A stretch of DNA of 64,000 bases from Rohdeia sp041398665 (GTDB lineage Bacteria > Planctomycetota > UBA1135 > GCA-002686595), in assembly GCA_041398665.1 (NCBI GenBank), contig JAWKUH010000008.1, positions 62,001 to 126,000 on the forward strand, read 5' to 3'. A program made the translations under genes and the position numbers. Under the pieces are notes generated by a model that saw only the letters and a program-made list of their open reading frames with translations, was not told the origin of the DNA and did no database searches. Positions 8,811 through 17,462 of the stretch are shown here, piece after piece (positions within the stretch are counted from its first letter, which is position 1; each line of letters begins with the position of its first letter).

Positions 8811-8888
8811 GACCCCGCCCGAGAGGCTCACCGGGGCGCCATTCGAGGGTGAACCCTGCGTGGTCTTGGGCAAACGAACCAGGTTCGG
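8777..8888. repeat. Pair of near-palindromic 14-mers (CGAACC-W-GGTTCG family)
   Basis: CCGAACCTGGTTCG at 8777-8790 is repeated in exact inverted orientation as CGAACCAGGTTCGG at 8875-8888. Each copy is itself a palindrome around one central T/A. A third copy, with longer palindromic arms, is at 28147-28165. Both loci are intergenic. The spacing and self-complementarity fit a protein-binding site, a mobile short palindromic repeat or part of a terminator; the sequence alone does not decide. Confidence 0.65.
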
Positions 8889-8893
8889 TTCGG

Positions 8894-9778
8894 TCAGCCC
8901 GGCGCCCGGATCCACACCGCGCCGGCCGCGAGGTCGAGCACGTAGCGGACGCGCCGGTGCAGCATCGGGCCGAGGAAGCCGTCGGTGCGCGGCGGGTCGG
9001 GGTGCTCGAGCAGGAAGAAGTCCGCGGCGCCGAGCTCGACGCCGCCGAGGCGCACCGACGTCGCGCGGTGCACCGGCAGGCCCTCGTCGCGCTCGCCCGT
9101 CGCGCCGAGGTCGGGCGCGGGATCGAGGAGCCCGAAGTCGACGTCGTCCGCGAACGCGATCGCTCCGGTGTCGAGCACGACGCGCAGCACGCGACCCGAG
9201 CCGTCGACCTCGACCGGTACGACGGCGCCGTCCTCCGTCGCTAGCAGCGCGACGCGCGTCCATGCCCCGCGCTCGTCGTCGCCGGGCTCCCAACCGCTCG
9301 GTGCGACACCGAGCCGTCGGTGCGGCGCGTCGACGTCGAGCGCGACCTCGCCGAGCAGCCCGCGACCGATCATCCCGTCGCCCGTCATGAAGTCCGGGAG
9401 GTCGCTGCCCTCCTCGGGTGCGCGCACGTCCGTGAAGCGCAGTGCGCCGATCCGCAACCACGGCACGAGTCGCACGGCCGTGCGCGACCAGTTGCCGCTC
9501 GCGTTCCCGTGCCACTCGCGGTCGACGACGGCGAAGCGCTCGCGCGCCTCGGTGTCGGAGCGCAACAGCACGGCATGGTCCGCACCCGTGTCGACGATCA
9601 GGTCGAGCAGCCCGTCCGACGTCTCGACCTCGACGTGCAGCACACCGTGTGCGTCGACACGCAGCGGCACGTCGAAGGGCTCGAACGCGTCGATCCCGGG
9701 CTCGACGCTCGCGTAGGGCGGGACCGTCGTGCACGCCTGGAGCGCGAGCGCGGCGAGGAGCAGGAGCGCGCGCCTCAC
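8894..9778 (-). CDS. Retropepsin-like aspartic protease lipoprotein
   Basis: A 294-residue protein with a lipoprotein signal peptide (LQAC, Cys16). Two aspartic-protease active-site motifs are present: LIVDTGADHAVL (Asp63) and RVVLDTGAIAF (Asp203). Each half thus carries its own D-T-G, giving a two-domain single-chain pepsin-like layout rather than the one-motif retropepsin dimer. It should act in the periplasm, tethered to a membrane; the substrate is unknown. The GTG start overlaps the stop of the upstream acetyltransferase gene by four bases. An upstream in-frame extension exists but lacks a signal peptide and overlaps that gene. Confidence 0.85.
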   Translation of the reverse strand: MRRALLLLAALALQACTTVPPYASVEPGIDAFEPFDVPLRVDAHGVLHVEVETSDGLLDLIVDTGADHAVLLRSDTEARERFAVVDREWHGNASGNWSRTAVRLVPWLRIGALRFTDVRAPEEGSDLPDFMTGDGMIGRGLLGEVALDVDAPHRRLGVAPSGWEPGDDERGAWTRVALLATEDGAVVPVEVDGSGRVLRVVLDTGAIAFADDVDFGLLDPAPDLGATGERDEGLPVHRATSVRLGGVELGAADFFLLEHPDPPRTDGFLGPMLHRRVRYVLDLAAGAVWIRAPG

Positions 9779-10242
9779 GCGAGCTCCTTCCTGAACAGGA
9801 CGACGCGGTCGACCTCCTCGAAGCCGAGCGCGGCGTGCGCGCGCCGGCTCACGTCGTTGAAGATCTCCGTGTCCGACGCGATCTCGCGGCAGCCCCTCGC
9901 ACGCGACCAGTCCTCCGCCGCCGCGACGAGCGCGCGGCCGACGCCGCGCCCACGGTGCTCCGGTTCGACCCACCAACCCTCGACGTAGCCGACGGGCCGC
10001 GTCGCGCAGCCCTCCGCGAACGGTCGCAGCGTCACCTCGACGAAGCCGAGGAACGCGCCGCTCGCGTCGACCGCGACGAGGGCGCAGCCCGCGTCGGAGT
10101 CCGCGACCGCGCGGCGCTCGTCCTCGGAGAGTTCGTCGCGCGAGAAGTCGGGCCACAGCCGTTCGCGCTGGTCGAGCCAGCGCGCGTGCTCGTCCTCACC
10201 GAGTTTCCGCACGACGAACTCACTCTTGCTCGATCGATTCAT
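9775..10242 (-). CDS. AAC(6')-like GNAT acetyltransferase
   Basis: This 155-residue single-domain GNAT protein has the acetyl-CoA loop in WWVEPEHRGRGVGRALVAAA (about residues 90-109), followed by GCREIASDTEI and AHAALGFEEVDRVVLFRK. That C-terminal pattern is characteristic of aminoglycoside 6'-N-acetyltransferases of the chromosomal AAC(6')-I type. Activity on aminoglycosides is inferred from family resemblance only; related chromosomal enzymes may have other amines as natural substrates. The gene overlaps the SUKH gene upstream by 23 bases and the protease gene downstream by 4. Confidence 0.85.
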   Translation of the reverse strand: MNRSSKSEFVVRKLGEDEHARWLDQRERLWPDFSRDELSEDERRAVADSDAGCALVAVDASGAFLGFVEVTLRPFAEGCATRPVGYVEGWWVEPEHRGRGVGRALVAAAEDWSRARGCREIASDTEIFNDVSRRAHAALGFEEVDRVVLFRKELA

Positions 10243-10801
10243 CCGGCGTGCCGATAGCGAGTTCGGACCAGAACGGCACGTGCCGCGCGGGCTTCGCGAC
10301 GGCCTCCTTCCACGGGAGCGTGCCGAACTCCGTTGCGAAGTAGAGTTCGAGCGACGATCCGTAGAGGATCACGTCGGTCTGGTAGACGGAGAAGACGGGA
10401 TTGCCGGATTCCGGCGGGTCGACGGGCAGATAGCGGTGCCCGTAGAGCGGCACGAGTCGCGGCGCCCTCGCGAACTCGCGCGTCGCGAGTGCCAGTGCGT
10501 CCTCGAGGCCCGCGGGGCGCGAGCCCCAGGCCGCCGGCCAGAACCCGTCGTGCTCCACGTCGAACAGCAAGGAGTCGAGCGGCCACTGCATGCGCTCGCG
10601 CACCGCATCGGACGCCGGAGCGCGCCAGTCGGGGAAGCGCTCGCCGATCGGAAGGGCTCGCGCGAGGAGCTCGCGCAGATCGAGCGGCAACCGAAGACCA
10701 TGGTGCGTCTCGATCGCCGCGAGCTGCCGTTCGGTGAGACCGGGCGCAAGCTCGACGCCGGCGGACGCGAGTGTGGCGACGTTACGCTCGGCGCTCGTCA
10801 C
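10220..10801 (-). CDS. SMI1/KNR4 (SUKH)-family protein
   Basis: This 193-residue soluble protein resembles SUKH domains: an N-terminal helical segment with LTERQLAAIETHHGLRLP (about residues 20-37), then LRELLARALPIGERF, a Trp-rich middle, and the late LVPLYGHRYLPVDP and NPVFSVYQTDVILYG segments typical of this superfamily. SUKH proteins are commonly immunity proteins against contact-dependent or polymorphic toxins, but many stand alone. No toxin gene is visible next to this one, so an immunity role is unproven. The GTG start overlaps the upstream zinc-ribbon gene by four bases, so the two are coupled. Confidence 0.8.
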   Translation of the reverse strand: MTSAERNVATLASAGVELAPGLTERQLAAIETHHGLRLPLDLRELLARALPIGERFPDWRAPASDAVRERMQWPLDSLLFDVEHDGFWPAAWGSRPAGLEDALALATREFARAPRLVPLYGHRYLPVDPPESGNPVFSVYQTDVILYGSSLELYFATEFGTLPWKEAVAKPARHVPFWSELAIGTPDESIEQE

Positions 10802-11277
10802 AACTTCTCCCCGCACTCCTGACAGAACTTCGAGTCCTCCTCGTTGAGCTTGCCGCACGCTCGGCACTTGATCATCACGACGGGGCCGCCGCGTCGCTCC
10901 GAGCCGCCGAGGTTGCGCGCGACGTCGCCGATGTCGACGCCGGCCTCGTCGAGACCGTCCTTCAACATGCCGCCCGACATGCGGCTGTAGGGCTCGAGCT
11001 CGCCGCGCGCACGCTCCGGGTCGAGCACGACGCCGGAGCCGGCGAGACCGCGCGCTCCGATCGACCGGACGAAGCCGCCGCCGACGAACAGGACCATGCC
11101 GATGATCGCGCGCGTGAAGACCTTCGCGGGATCCGGCTGGTCCCCGAAGCTCGGCCCCGTGCTCATGTGCGAGACGACCTCGAACCCGCCAGACAGGAAG
11201 ACGAGGAAGCCGACGACGGACAGCGCCGCGCCGAAGTAGTAGGCGAACTTGCGTTCCGACGAGATGCGGCGAGCCAT
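10798..11277 (-). CDS. Two-helix membrane protein with C-terminal zinc ribbon
   Basis: This 159-residue protein has two hydrophobic helices (about residues 13-32 and 53-72), a charged linker, and a C-terminal zinc ribbon with two CxxC knuckles (CRACGKLNEEDSKFCQECG). Ribbons of this short type are usually structural or protein-binding modules. The most likely topology has the ribbon in the cytoplasm. It heads a four-gene leftward operon in which each start overlaps the preceding stop. Function unknown. Confidence 0.75.
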   Translation of the reverse strand: MARRISSERKFAYYFGAALSVVGFLVFLSGGFEVVSHMSTGPSFGDQPDPAKVFTRAIIGMVLFVGGGFVRSIGARGLAGSGVVLDPERARGELEPYSRMSGGMLKDGLDEAGVDIGDVARNLGGSERRGGPVVMIKCRACGKLNEEDSKFCQECGEKL

Positions 11278-11342
11278 GGGCGCAAGGTACACCGATCGGG
11301 ACCGGCGCATTCGATCGGACCGCGCCGCCGCGGCGGCCACGC

Positions 11343-12647
11343 TCAGTCGCCGCTCGCCGGGGACGCCCCGACCCGCACGACGGGGCTCGGGTGCTCCGGC
11401 ACGATCGGCGCGCTCCAACCCACGAGGTCGCCGCCGTCTCGCAACGCACGGCGGCCGAGGTCGCGCACGCGCGCCTCGATCGCGGACTCGGTGAGTGCGC
11501 CGTCGAGGACGGCGCGCAGCTCGGCGCTGCTCGATCCGTCCGACGCGGTCTGCGGAGGGTCGATCGCGACGTCGCGCGCGTCGAGCGCTTCGAGTTCCGC
11601 GGCGAACGCACGTGCGTCGGCGTCGTCCCGGAACGTGAAGCGGTACTGCACGGGTCGCAGGGCACCGGGCACGTCGCCGAGCCTCGCGGCGCGAGGCCGT
11701 GCGGTCGGATACTGTGTCGCGAGCCCGAGGCGCACGTACTTCGGCGGAACGAGTTCCCTCCGGTAGACCGAGAGATCGGGGTCGTCGGCGACCTGCACCA
11801 GGACCGTCGCGGCCTCGAACTCGGCTCCGATCCGCGAACGCACGCGAGGCTGGAGTTCGTCGAGGTCGCGCGCGGCGAACCACAGCTTCGCGCTCGCATC
11901 GTCCTCGCGCGTCGCGAGGAGCGTCGTCACGGACCGATCCTCGAGCACGACCTTCGCGGCGCGAGCGGCGTCGACGAAGTTCGCGCCCGTCAACGGCAGC
12001 GAAGCCGCGACCTGAATCTCGACGGAGAGCACGCCGTCCGCCGCTCCTTCGCCCTGCGGAACGATCCCGCCGCACACGTACGTGTGCTCGATCGCCGCTC
12101 CGTCGTCTCCGTCCTCCGTCCAGTGCAGCGTGCCCCAGCGATCGCGCTGGAGGACGTGGACCGGGTCCAACGCCGTCGCCGACGCGCGCGGTCGCCAACG
12201 CAGTGCGTCGCCCTCCGTCACCTCGAGCGAGAGTTCGCCCGGCGCATAGGTGCGCGATTCGGCCGACCCGTAGCGCTCCTCGCCGTCGGCGTCGACGAAT
12301 CGGTAGGAGTAGCCGACGGCGAACGGAAGTCCGTCGTTCCAGCCCTGCAGCGACTCCTCGATCGATTCTCCAGGCTCGACCGGCCTCGTCCGGGCGAGGT
12401 CGGAATCGAACGGTCGGTACAGGAGCTCGTCGAACTCGAGGTGCGAGAGCCACCCATCGAAGTCGACGTAGAGCGTGCGGGCGGAGTCGTTCACGAAGCG
12501 CGCGCGCACCATGCCGTCGCGCAGTCCGAGCACCTCGACGCGTGGGGCGCCGTCGGTGCGCGGCGGCGTGGCCGCGTGATCGGCCTCCTCCGCGCAGGAA
12601 GCGAAGAGCGCGGCAACTACCAGAGCGGCTCGAACGGTCGGCGTCAT
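11343..12647 (-). CDS. Lipoprotein with RraB-like C-terminal module (paralogue 3)
   Basis: A protein of 434 residues with a lipoprotein signal (FASC, Cys18), last of three consecutive paralogues. After an N-terminal domain of about 200 residues it has a DUF695-like stretch (TVLVQVADDPDLSVYRREL), then a C-terminal module (RYRFTFRDDADARAFAAELEA ... GGDLVGWSAPIVPEHPSPVV) resembling the RraB fold, in which one strand-helix unit is followed by a conserved G-x-x-x-GW segment. RraB itself is a cytoplasmic RNase E inhibitor, so an exported lipidated version would have another role. Its ATG overlaps the upstream paralogue by four bases. Confidence 0.75.
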   Translation of the reverse strand: MTPTVRAALVVAALFASCAEEADHAATPPRTDGAPRVEVLGLRDGMVRARFVNDSARTLYVDFDGWLSHLEFDELLYRPFDSDLARTRPVEPGESIEESLQGWNDGLPFAVGYSYRFVDADGEERYGSAESRTYAPGELSLEVTEGDALRWRPRASATALDPVHVLQRDRWGTLHWTEDGDDGAAIEHTYVCGGIVPQGEGAADGVLSVEIQVAASLPLTGANFVDAARAAKVVLEDRSVTTLLATREDDASAKLWFAARDLDELQPRVRSRIGAEFEAATVLVQVADDPDLSVYRRELVPPKYVRLGLATQYPTARPRAARLGDVPGALRPVQYRFTFRDDADARAFAAELEALDARDVAIDPPQTASDGSSSAELRAVLDGALTESAIEARVRDLGRRALRDGGDLVGWSAPIVPEHPSPVVRVGASPASGD

Positions 12648-13912
12648 CGGGACTCCTCCGACTCGCCGTCGACGAACACGACCGGACTCGGATGCAGCGG
12701 AACGACCGGCGCCGTCCACCTCACGTAGTCGCCGCCGAGGCGCGCCGCGCGCACCCCGAAGTCGCGCGTGCGCGCCTCGAGGCTCGCGTCGTCGAGCTTG
12801 CCCTCGAGCGTGAGCTCGAGCCACACGCGACCCTGCACCTTCGAGAGCTGCGAGCGCGCGAGTTCCGCGACACCCAACTCGAGCGCGAACGCGCGCGCCG
12901 CTTCCTCGTCGTCGAAGAAGAATCCGTGGATCACGTCCCTCGGCTCGTCGCGTTGGTCGCCGAGCAGATCGGCGAGCGGGACGGCGCGTTCGGACTCGCT
13001 CGCGAGCAGGAGCCGCGCGTAGGCCGGCGGCAGGAGCTCCTCGCGGTAGAAGCGGTGCTCGGGATCCTCGACGAGCTCGACGCGGAGGTCGTGCTCCGTC
13101 CAGTTCGTGCGCAGCCCGCTGCGCTCGTCCATCACCTCCGTCGCGTCGAAGGCGGCGTAGGAGAGCGACACCACGCCGGGGCGCGCGATGGAACCGATCG
13201 GCTCGCCGTCGAGGTGGTTGTGCATGTACCAGCCGATCCGGTCGATCGCGAACCCGTCGTCGGCGGTGGCGAAGCCCTCCTCGTCGGGCTCGAGCAGCGT
13301 GAAGTCGATCGAGAGCAATTGGCGTCCGACCGAGGCGCGACCGCACTCGAAGCTCTTGCGCACCTCGACGCCGTCCTCCCACTCGCTCCACCGCACGCTC
13401 TCCCCGGCGAGCTCGTTCAGCACCTTCGACGTGCTGTACGCCTCGGCCCCGCAGTGCGCCCGCCGGGGCGGCGTCCCGTCGGTCGAGACGTACTCGAGTT
13501 CGCCGGCTTCGAACCTGCGCGACGCCACGGTGACGCTGCCGAGGCTCGACTCGTCGTCGTACCTGAAGTGGGCGCGGACGCGGAACGCGAGCCCGTCGCA
13601 CCATCCGCGAGCCTCGAACGGCACCGTTTCGCCCGGCTCGACCACGACCCACCGCGGTGGTGCGTCGGTCATCATGCCCGGGTCGAGCGCCTCCTCGAGT
13701 TCGAGGTAGTCGACGTCGACGTCGTCGAGCGGCGCGAAGATCAGCTTCGTGTTCGTCGTGTTCGCGAACGTCCCGACGACGCTGTTGTCGCGGATCCCCG
13801 TGACCTCGATGACCGGGAGTCCGCGCGGAAGTTCCCGCGTCTTCGCACCGTCGCATGCGGCGAGCGCCATGGCTGTGGCCGCGGCGAGCACGACGGAGCA
13901 CGTGAGTCGCAT
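12644..13912 (-). CDS. Lipoprotein with RraB-like C-terminal module (paralogue 2)
   Basis: A 422-residue protein with a lipoprotein signal (LAAC, Cys20). Parallels with the next gene run the whole length: the DLRVELVEDPEHRFYREELLP segment, the IHGFFFDDEEAARAFALELG unit and the end GGDYVRWTAPVVPLHPSPVV. The N-terminal half contains a GETVPFEARGWCDGLAFRV beta-rich section also matched in its neighbour. Identity is modest, so the duplication is old. The start codon shares one base with the stop of the upstream small membrane gene. Molecular function unknown. Confidence 0.75.
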   Translation of the reverse strand: MRLTCSVVLAAATAMALAACDGAKTRELPRGLPVIEVTGIRDNSVVGTFANTTNTKLIFAPLDDVDVDYLELEEALDPGMMTDAPPRWVVVEPGETVPFEARGWCDGLAFRVRAHFRYDDESSLGSVTVASRRFEAGELEYVSTDGTPPRRAHCGAEAYSTSKVLNELAGESVRWSEWEDGVEVRKSFECGRASVGRQLLSIDFTLLEPDEEGFATADDGFAIDRIGWYMHNHLDGEPIGSIARPGVVSLSYAAFDATEVMDERSGLRTNWTEHDLRVELVEDPEHRFYREELLPPAYARLLLASESERAVPLADLLGDQRDEPRDVIHGFFFDDEEAARAFALELGVAELARSQLSKVQGRVWLELTLEGKLDDASLEARTRDFGVRAARLGGDYVRWTAPVVPLHPSPVVFVDGESEESR

Positions 13913-14250
13913 CACGTCCGACGGCTCCGTCGCGGCGCAGCTCCCCATTTCCGCTCGAGGAACGCACGCACGGACCAGCGGTACGCGAGGAACGAGATCG
14001 GGATCGACGCGAGGAACGCCGCGCTCGCGACCACGACGCCGAGCCACGACGGCGGTTCGTTCGCGCCGAGGTACACGCCGGAGAAGCCCGCGTCGATGAT
14101 GCCGCCGACCAGTGCGCCCGCGACGTTCGCCACCACGAAGAACGACAGCCACGCGCGGAAGTACGGCGGTCCGAACCGCTGATCGTGGTCGCCGGCCTCG
14201 GGCGGAGCGTAGGGATCGGGGCCGGACTCGGTTCGCGGCGAGGCTTGCAT
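13912..14250 (-). CDS. Small two-helix membrane protein
   Basis: This 112-residue protein has two hydrophobic segments (about residues 33-55 and 66-90) and a Pro-rich N-terminus containing DPYAPPEA, a motif common on short inner-membrane proteins of unknown role. I placed the start at 14250 because an earlier in-frame ATG at 14289 would overlap the preceding gene. It lies between two of the three RraB-like lipoprotein genes and shares one base with the next start, so it belongs to the same transcript. No family is recognised. Confidence 0.65.
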   Translation of the reverse strand: MQASPRTESGPDPYAPPEAGDHDQRFGPPYFRAWLSFFVVANVAGALVGGIIDAGFSGVYLGANEPPSWLGVVVASAAFLASIPISFLAYRWSVRAFLERKWGAAPRRSRRT

Positions 14251-14264
14251 GGCGGGTCGGTGAC

Positions 14265-15539
14265 TCAGCGCGCGATGACGGTCTCCCAACCGTCGTACAC
14301 GCCGCCGAAGCGCTCGGCGAGTTCCGTCAGCTCGATCGACGCGGCGTTCACGGCGTCCCAGGTCGCAGGGTCGTCGCGCACGACGTGCATCCAGCGCTCG
14401 TCCGACTCCGGCGCGAGGTCCTCGTCCTCCCAGCGCTTCGCCTCGTAGCCGAGTTCGCGCGCGGCGGCGACGAAGCCGTCGACGTCGGAATCGCTCCTGA
14501 GGATCGCGAAGTGTTCGATCGGACGCGACTTCGCGCCGACGTCGCCGAGTCCCTCGAGTTGCTCGACGACATCGAGGTTCGCCATGCAGCGCCGATCGCG
14601 CCAGGTCGGGACGAGCAGGAGGCGCTCGATCTTCCCGTCGGGGTCGTCGTGGGAGATGAGCGAGAGGTCGGGCCGGTCGAGGTGCGCGCGCACCGCGCGT
14701 CGCGCCGCGAGTTCGTCGTCGGCGCGGAAGTAGAGCTCGACGAAGACGTCCGTCGTGATCTGGCCGACGAACGTGCAGTCCCCGTCGCGCTCGACGCGTC
14801 GGATCGAACGCGCGATCGCGCGTGGATCTCGGGCGCGGGGGTCGCGCTCGACTCGTGGATCGCCGAACGCCGCTCGGACGAGGTAGCGCCGATCCGGGGC
14901 GTGCGCGTCGCCTCGCTCGAACTCCGCCGAGGTCTCCGCGTCGATCGAGATCTCCGCGGGGGCGCCGTCGACGAGCGCGAAGTAGCTGTCGAGCGAGTGG
15001 CCGAACGGTCGCGCAGCGCGAGCTGTCGTCGCGCGCAGCCCGTCCCAGCCGCTCGCGAGGAACGCGCGTCGCTGCTCGACACCGCGCGGTTCGGAGTACG
15101 CGAACACCGGATCACCGCCGTCCACCGAGATCTCGAGGCCGACGCGGTGCGTCGCGAGCGGGTCCGTGATCCAGACTCCGAACTCCGCCGACTCGCCGGG
15201 AGCCACGTCCTGGGTCGTCCACCTGGAGTTGCCGCAGAAGATCAGCGACCAGACGTACACGCGTTGCCACGCTCCGTCGACGAGGACCTCGGCGAAGAGT
15301 GTCTCGACGACCTCACCGTCGACGAGCTCGATCGAGATCTTCGAGGCCCCCGTGTTCTCGACGCGTGCGACGAGCCCGCCCGGGACGGACCTCGCGACGC
15401 TCACGCGCGCGCGGGGAGCCTCGATCTCGGGCGCGCGCGGCGCGACGGGAGGCGGCGAATCAGGAACCGGTGCTTCACTGCACCCACTCGTCGCGACGAA
15501 CGCGACCGAAAGGCAGAGTGCGCCCGCCGCGCCCCTCAC
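14265..15539 (-). CDS. Lipoprotein with clear RraB-like domain (paralogue 1)
   Basis: A 424-residue protein with a lipoprotein signal (TSGC, Cys20). Of the three paralogues it has the best RraB resemblance: EHFAILRSDSDVDGFVAAAREL (about residue 320), then ERWMHVVRDDPATWD and the diagnostic ELAERFGGVYDGWETV at the C-terminus. Before it lies PDLSLISHDDPDGKIERLLL, a DUF695-like segment that often precedes RraB. The N-terminal 200 residues are beta-rich and shared with the two following paralogues. The GTG start overlaps the gmhA stop by four bases. Confidence 0.8.
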   Translation of the reverse strand: MRGAAGALCLSVAFVATSGCSEAPVPDSPPPVAPRAPEIEAPRARVSVARSVPGGLVARVENTGASKISIELVDGEVVETLFAEVLVDGAWQRVYVWSLIFCGNSRWTTQDVAPGESAEFGVWITDPLATHRVGLEISVDGGDPVFAYSEPRGVEQRRAFLASGWDGLRATTARAARPFGHSLDSYFALVDGAPAEISIDAETSAEFERGDAHAPDRRYLVRAAFGDPRVERDPRARDPRAIARSIRRVERDGDCTFVGQITTDVFVELYFRADDELAARRAVRAHLDRPDLSLISHDDPDGKIERLLLVPTWRDRRCMANLDVVEQLEGLGDVGAKSRPIEHFAILRSDSDVDGFVAAARELGYEAKRWEDEDLAPESDERWMHVVRDDPATWDAVNAASIELTELAERFGGVYDGWETVIAR

Positions 15540-16135
15540 CGCGGCGTGTACTGGTCGGGGAACAGCCTGCGCTCGACCGCCTCGATCACGATGTGCAGCA
15601 CCTTGATGTGCACCTCCTGGATGCGGTCGCTGGTCGTCGCCCGCGGCACGACGATCGCGCAGTCCACGAGGTTCTTGAGCTCGCCGCCGCCCTTGCCGAG
15701 CAGGCCGACCGTGCGCACCTCGCGCGCCTTCGCGGCTTCGACCGCGCGCAGCACGTTCGGGCTGTTGCCGGAGGTCGAGATCGCGACGAGGAGATCGCCC
15801 TCCTTGCCGTAGGCCTCGACCTCGCGCGCGAAGACCTGGTCGTAGCCGAAGTCGTTCGCGATGCAGGTGAGGTGGCTCGGGTCGCTGAACGCGACGGCGG
15901 CGATGGCGCGGCGGTCGCCGCGGAAACGGCCCGTCCACTCCTCGGCGAAGTGCATGGCGTCGCACATCGAGCCGCCGTTGCCGCACGACATGAGGAGACC
16001 GCCGCGCCGAACCGTCTCGTGGGCCATGTCGGCGAAGGCCTCGACGGCGGCGAGGTTCTCCTGGTCGGCGAGGAAGGCCTGGAGCGTGTCGCGCGCCTCC
16101 TCGAAGGAGCGGCGGATGGCGTCGGCGGTGGTCAT
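15536..16135 (-). CDS. gmhA: Phosphoheptose (sedoheptulose-7-phosphate) isomerase GmhA
   Basis: GmhA converts sedoheptulose 7-phosphate to D-glycero-D-manno-heptose 7-phosphate, the first step to ADP-heptose for the lipopolysaccharide core. The 199-residue protein is one SIS domain with the family signatures LMSCGNGGSMCDAMHFAEE (about residues 48-66), NDFGYDQVFAREVEA, LVAISTSGNSPNV and the C-terminal VHIKVLHIVIEAVER. Length matches the family. Its presence suggests heptose-containing surface glycans. It lies 34 bases downstream of hemL and is coupled to a lipoprotein gene by a four-base overlap. Confidence 0.95.
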   Translation of the reverse strand: MTTADAIRRSFEEARDTLQAFLADQENLAAVEAFADMAHETVRRGGLLMSCGNGGSMCDAMHFAEEWTGRFRGDRRAIAAVAFSDPSHLTCIANDFGYDQVFAREVEAYGKEGDLLVAISTSGNSPNVLRAVEAAKAREVRTVGLLGKGGGELKNLVDCAIVVPRATTSDRIQEVHIKVLHIVIEAVERRLFPDQYTPR

Positions 16136-16169
16136 CGAGTGCGGATCGGCGAAGGGAGGTGTGGGGGAT

Positions 16170-17462
16170 TCAGGCTACCGCCGCCAGCGCCTTCGCGCTC
16201 GCCCTGGCGATCACGTCCAAGGCTTCCGTGTCGTGCGCGGTCGAGAGGAACCACGCCTCGTAGGGCGAGGGAGGCAGGAGCACGCCCTCCGCGAGCATGG
16301 CGTGGAAGAAGCGCGTCCAACGCTCGCGGTCGCTCGCCGTCGCGTCGTCGAAGGTGCGGACCTCGGTCGCGCTGAAGTACGGGCACAGCATCGAACCGAC
16401 GCGCGGGCAGACGAGCGGGACGCCGGCTCGCTTCGCGGCGTCCTCGATCGCGCTCTGCACGGCGGCACCCGTCGCTTCGAGCTGCGTGTACACCGAACGG
16501 TCCTCGAGCGCCTCGAGCATCGCGAGTCCCGCCGCGGTCGCGAGCGGGTTCCCGCTCAGCGTGCCGGCTTGATAGACCTTGCCCAGCGGTGCGATCTGTC
16601 GCATCAGCTCGTCCTTCCCGCCGTACGCGCCGATCGGGAGTCCGCCGCCGATCACCTTGCCGAGCGTGACGAGGTCGGGCGTGACGCCGAGGCGCTCGAT
16701 CGCGCCGCCGCGCGCGACGCGGAAGCCGGTCATCACCTCGTCGAAGACGAGCACCGTTCCGTGCCGCGTGCAGAGCTCGCGCAGCGCCTCCAGGAAGCCC
16801 GGCACCGGCGCGACCGTGCCCATGTTGCCCGCGATCGGTTCGACGAAGACGGCGGCGAGCTTCGCGCCGTGCTCCGCGAACATCGCGCGCACGCCGGCCT
16901 CGTCGTTGAACTCCGCGACGAGCGTCATCTGCGCGAGCGCCTTCGGCACACCGGGCGAGTCGGGATCGCCGAGCGTGAGCGCTCCCGACCCCGCCTTCAC
17001 GAGGAACGAGTCGCCGTGCCCGTGGTAGCAGCCGTTGAACTTGAGCACGAGATCGCGACCCGACGCGGCGCGCGCGAGGCGCAGTGCGCTCATCGTCGCC
17101 TCGGTGCCGGAGTTGACGAGGCGCACGCGCTCGACCATCGGCACGTAGCTCGCGATGCGCTCGGCGAGGCGCAGTTCGCGCTCGGTCGGCGCGCCGAACG
17201 TCGTGCCCTCGGCCGCGGCGCGCTGCACCGCCTCCGTCACGCGCTTCGGCGCGTGGCCGAGCAGCAGCGGCCCGTACGACATGACGAGGTCGACGTAGCG
17301 GTTGCCGTCGACGTCGGTGAGCCACGCGCCCTCGCCGCGCGCCGCGTGGACCGGCGTGCCGCCGACCGATTTCCACGCGCGCACCGGGCTGTTGACGCCC
17401 CCCGGCACGAGGCGTTGGGCAGCTTCGAAGAGGGCGCGGCTCCTGGGTCGATCGTTCGTCAT
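16170..17462 (-). CDS. hemL: Glutamate-1-semialdehyde 2,1-aminomutase HemL
   Basis: HemL turns glutamate-1-semialdehyde, made by HemA, into 5-aminolevulinate using pyridoxal phosphate. The 430-residue protein is full length. It starts MTNDRPRSRALFEAAQRLVPG and has LVNSGTEATMSALRLARA, FNGCYHGHGDSFLVKAGSG, VFDEVMTGFR (PLP-binding Asp) and the Schiff-base lysine motif LGKVIGGGLPIGAYGG. With hemA in the operon at 22.4-23.7 kb it completes the C5 route to tetrapyrroles. Upstream in-frame codons extend into the divergent intergenic region and were not used. Confidence 0.96.
   Translation of the reverse strand: MTNDRPRSRALFEAAQRLVPGGVNSPVRAWKSVGGTPVHAARGEGAWLTDVDGNRYVDLVMSYGPLLLGHAPKRVTEAVQRAAAEGTTFGAPTERELRLAERIASYVPMVERVRLVNSGTEATMSALRLARAASGRDLVLKFNGCYHGHGDSFLVKAGSGALTLGDPDSPGVPKALAQMTLVAEFNDEAGVRAMFAEHGAKLAAVFVEPIAGNMGTVAPVPGFLEALRELCTRHGTVLVFDEVMTGFRVARGGAIERLGVTPDLVTLGKVIGGGLPIGAYGGKDELMRQIAPLGKVYQAGTLSGNPLATAAGLAMLEALEDRSVYTQLEATGAAVQSAIEDAAKRAGVPLVCPRVGSMLCPYFSATEVRTFDDATASDRERWTRFFHAMLAEGVLLPPSPYEAWFLSTAHDTEALDVIARASAKALAAVA

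Noticed and set aside
10220..10801. Contact-dependent inhibition or polymorphic toxin system around the SUKH gene
   Set aside because: No large toxin, Rhs, VgrG or two-partner secretion gene is nearby, so immunity was left as a possibility only.
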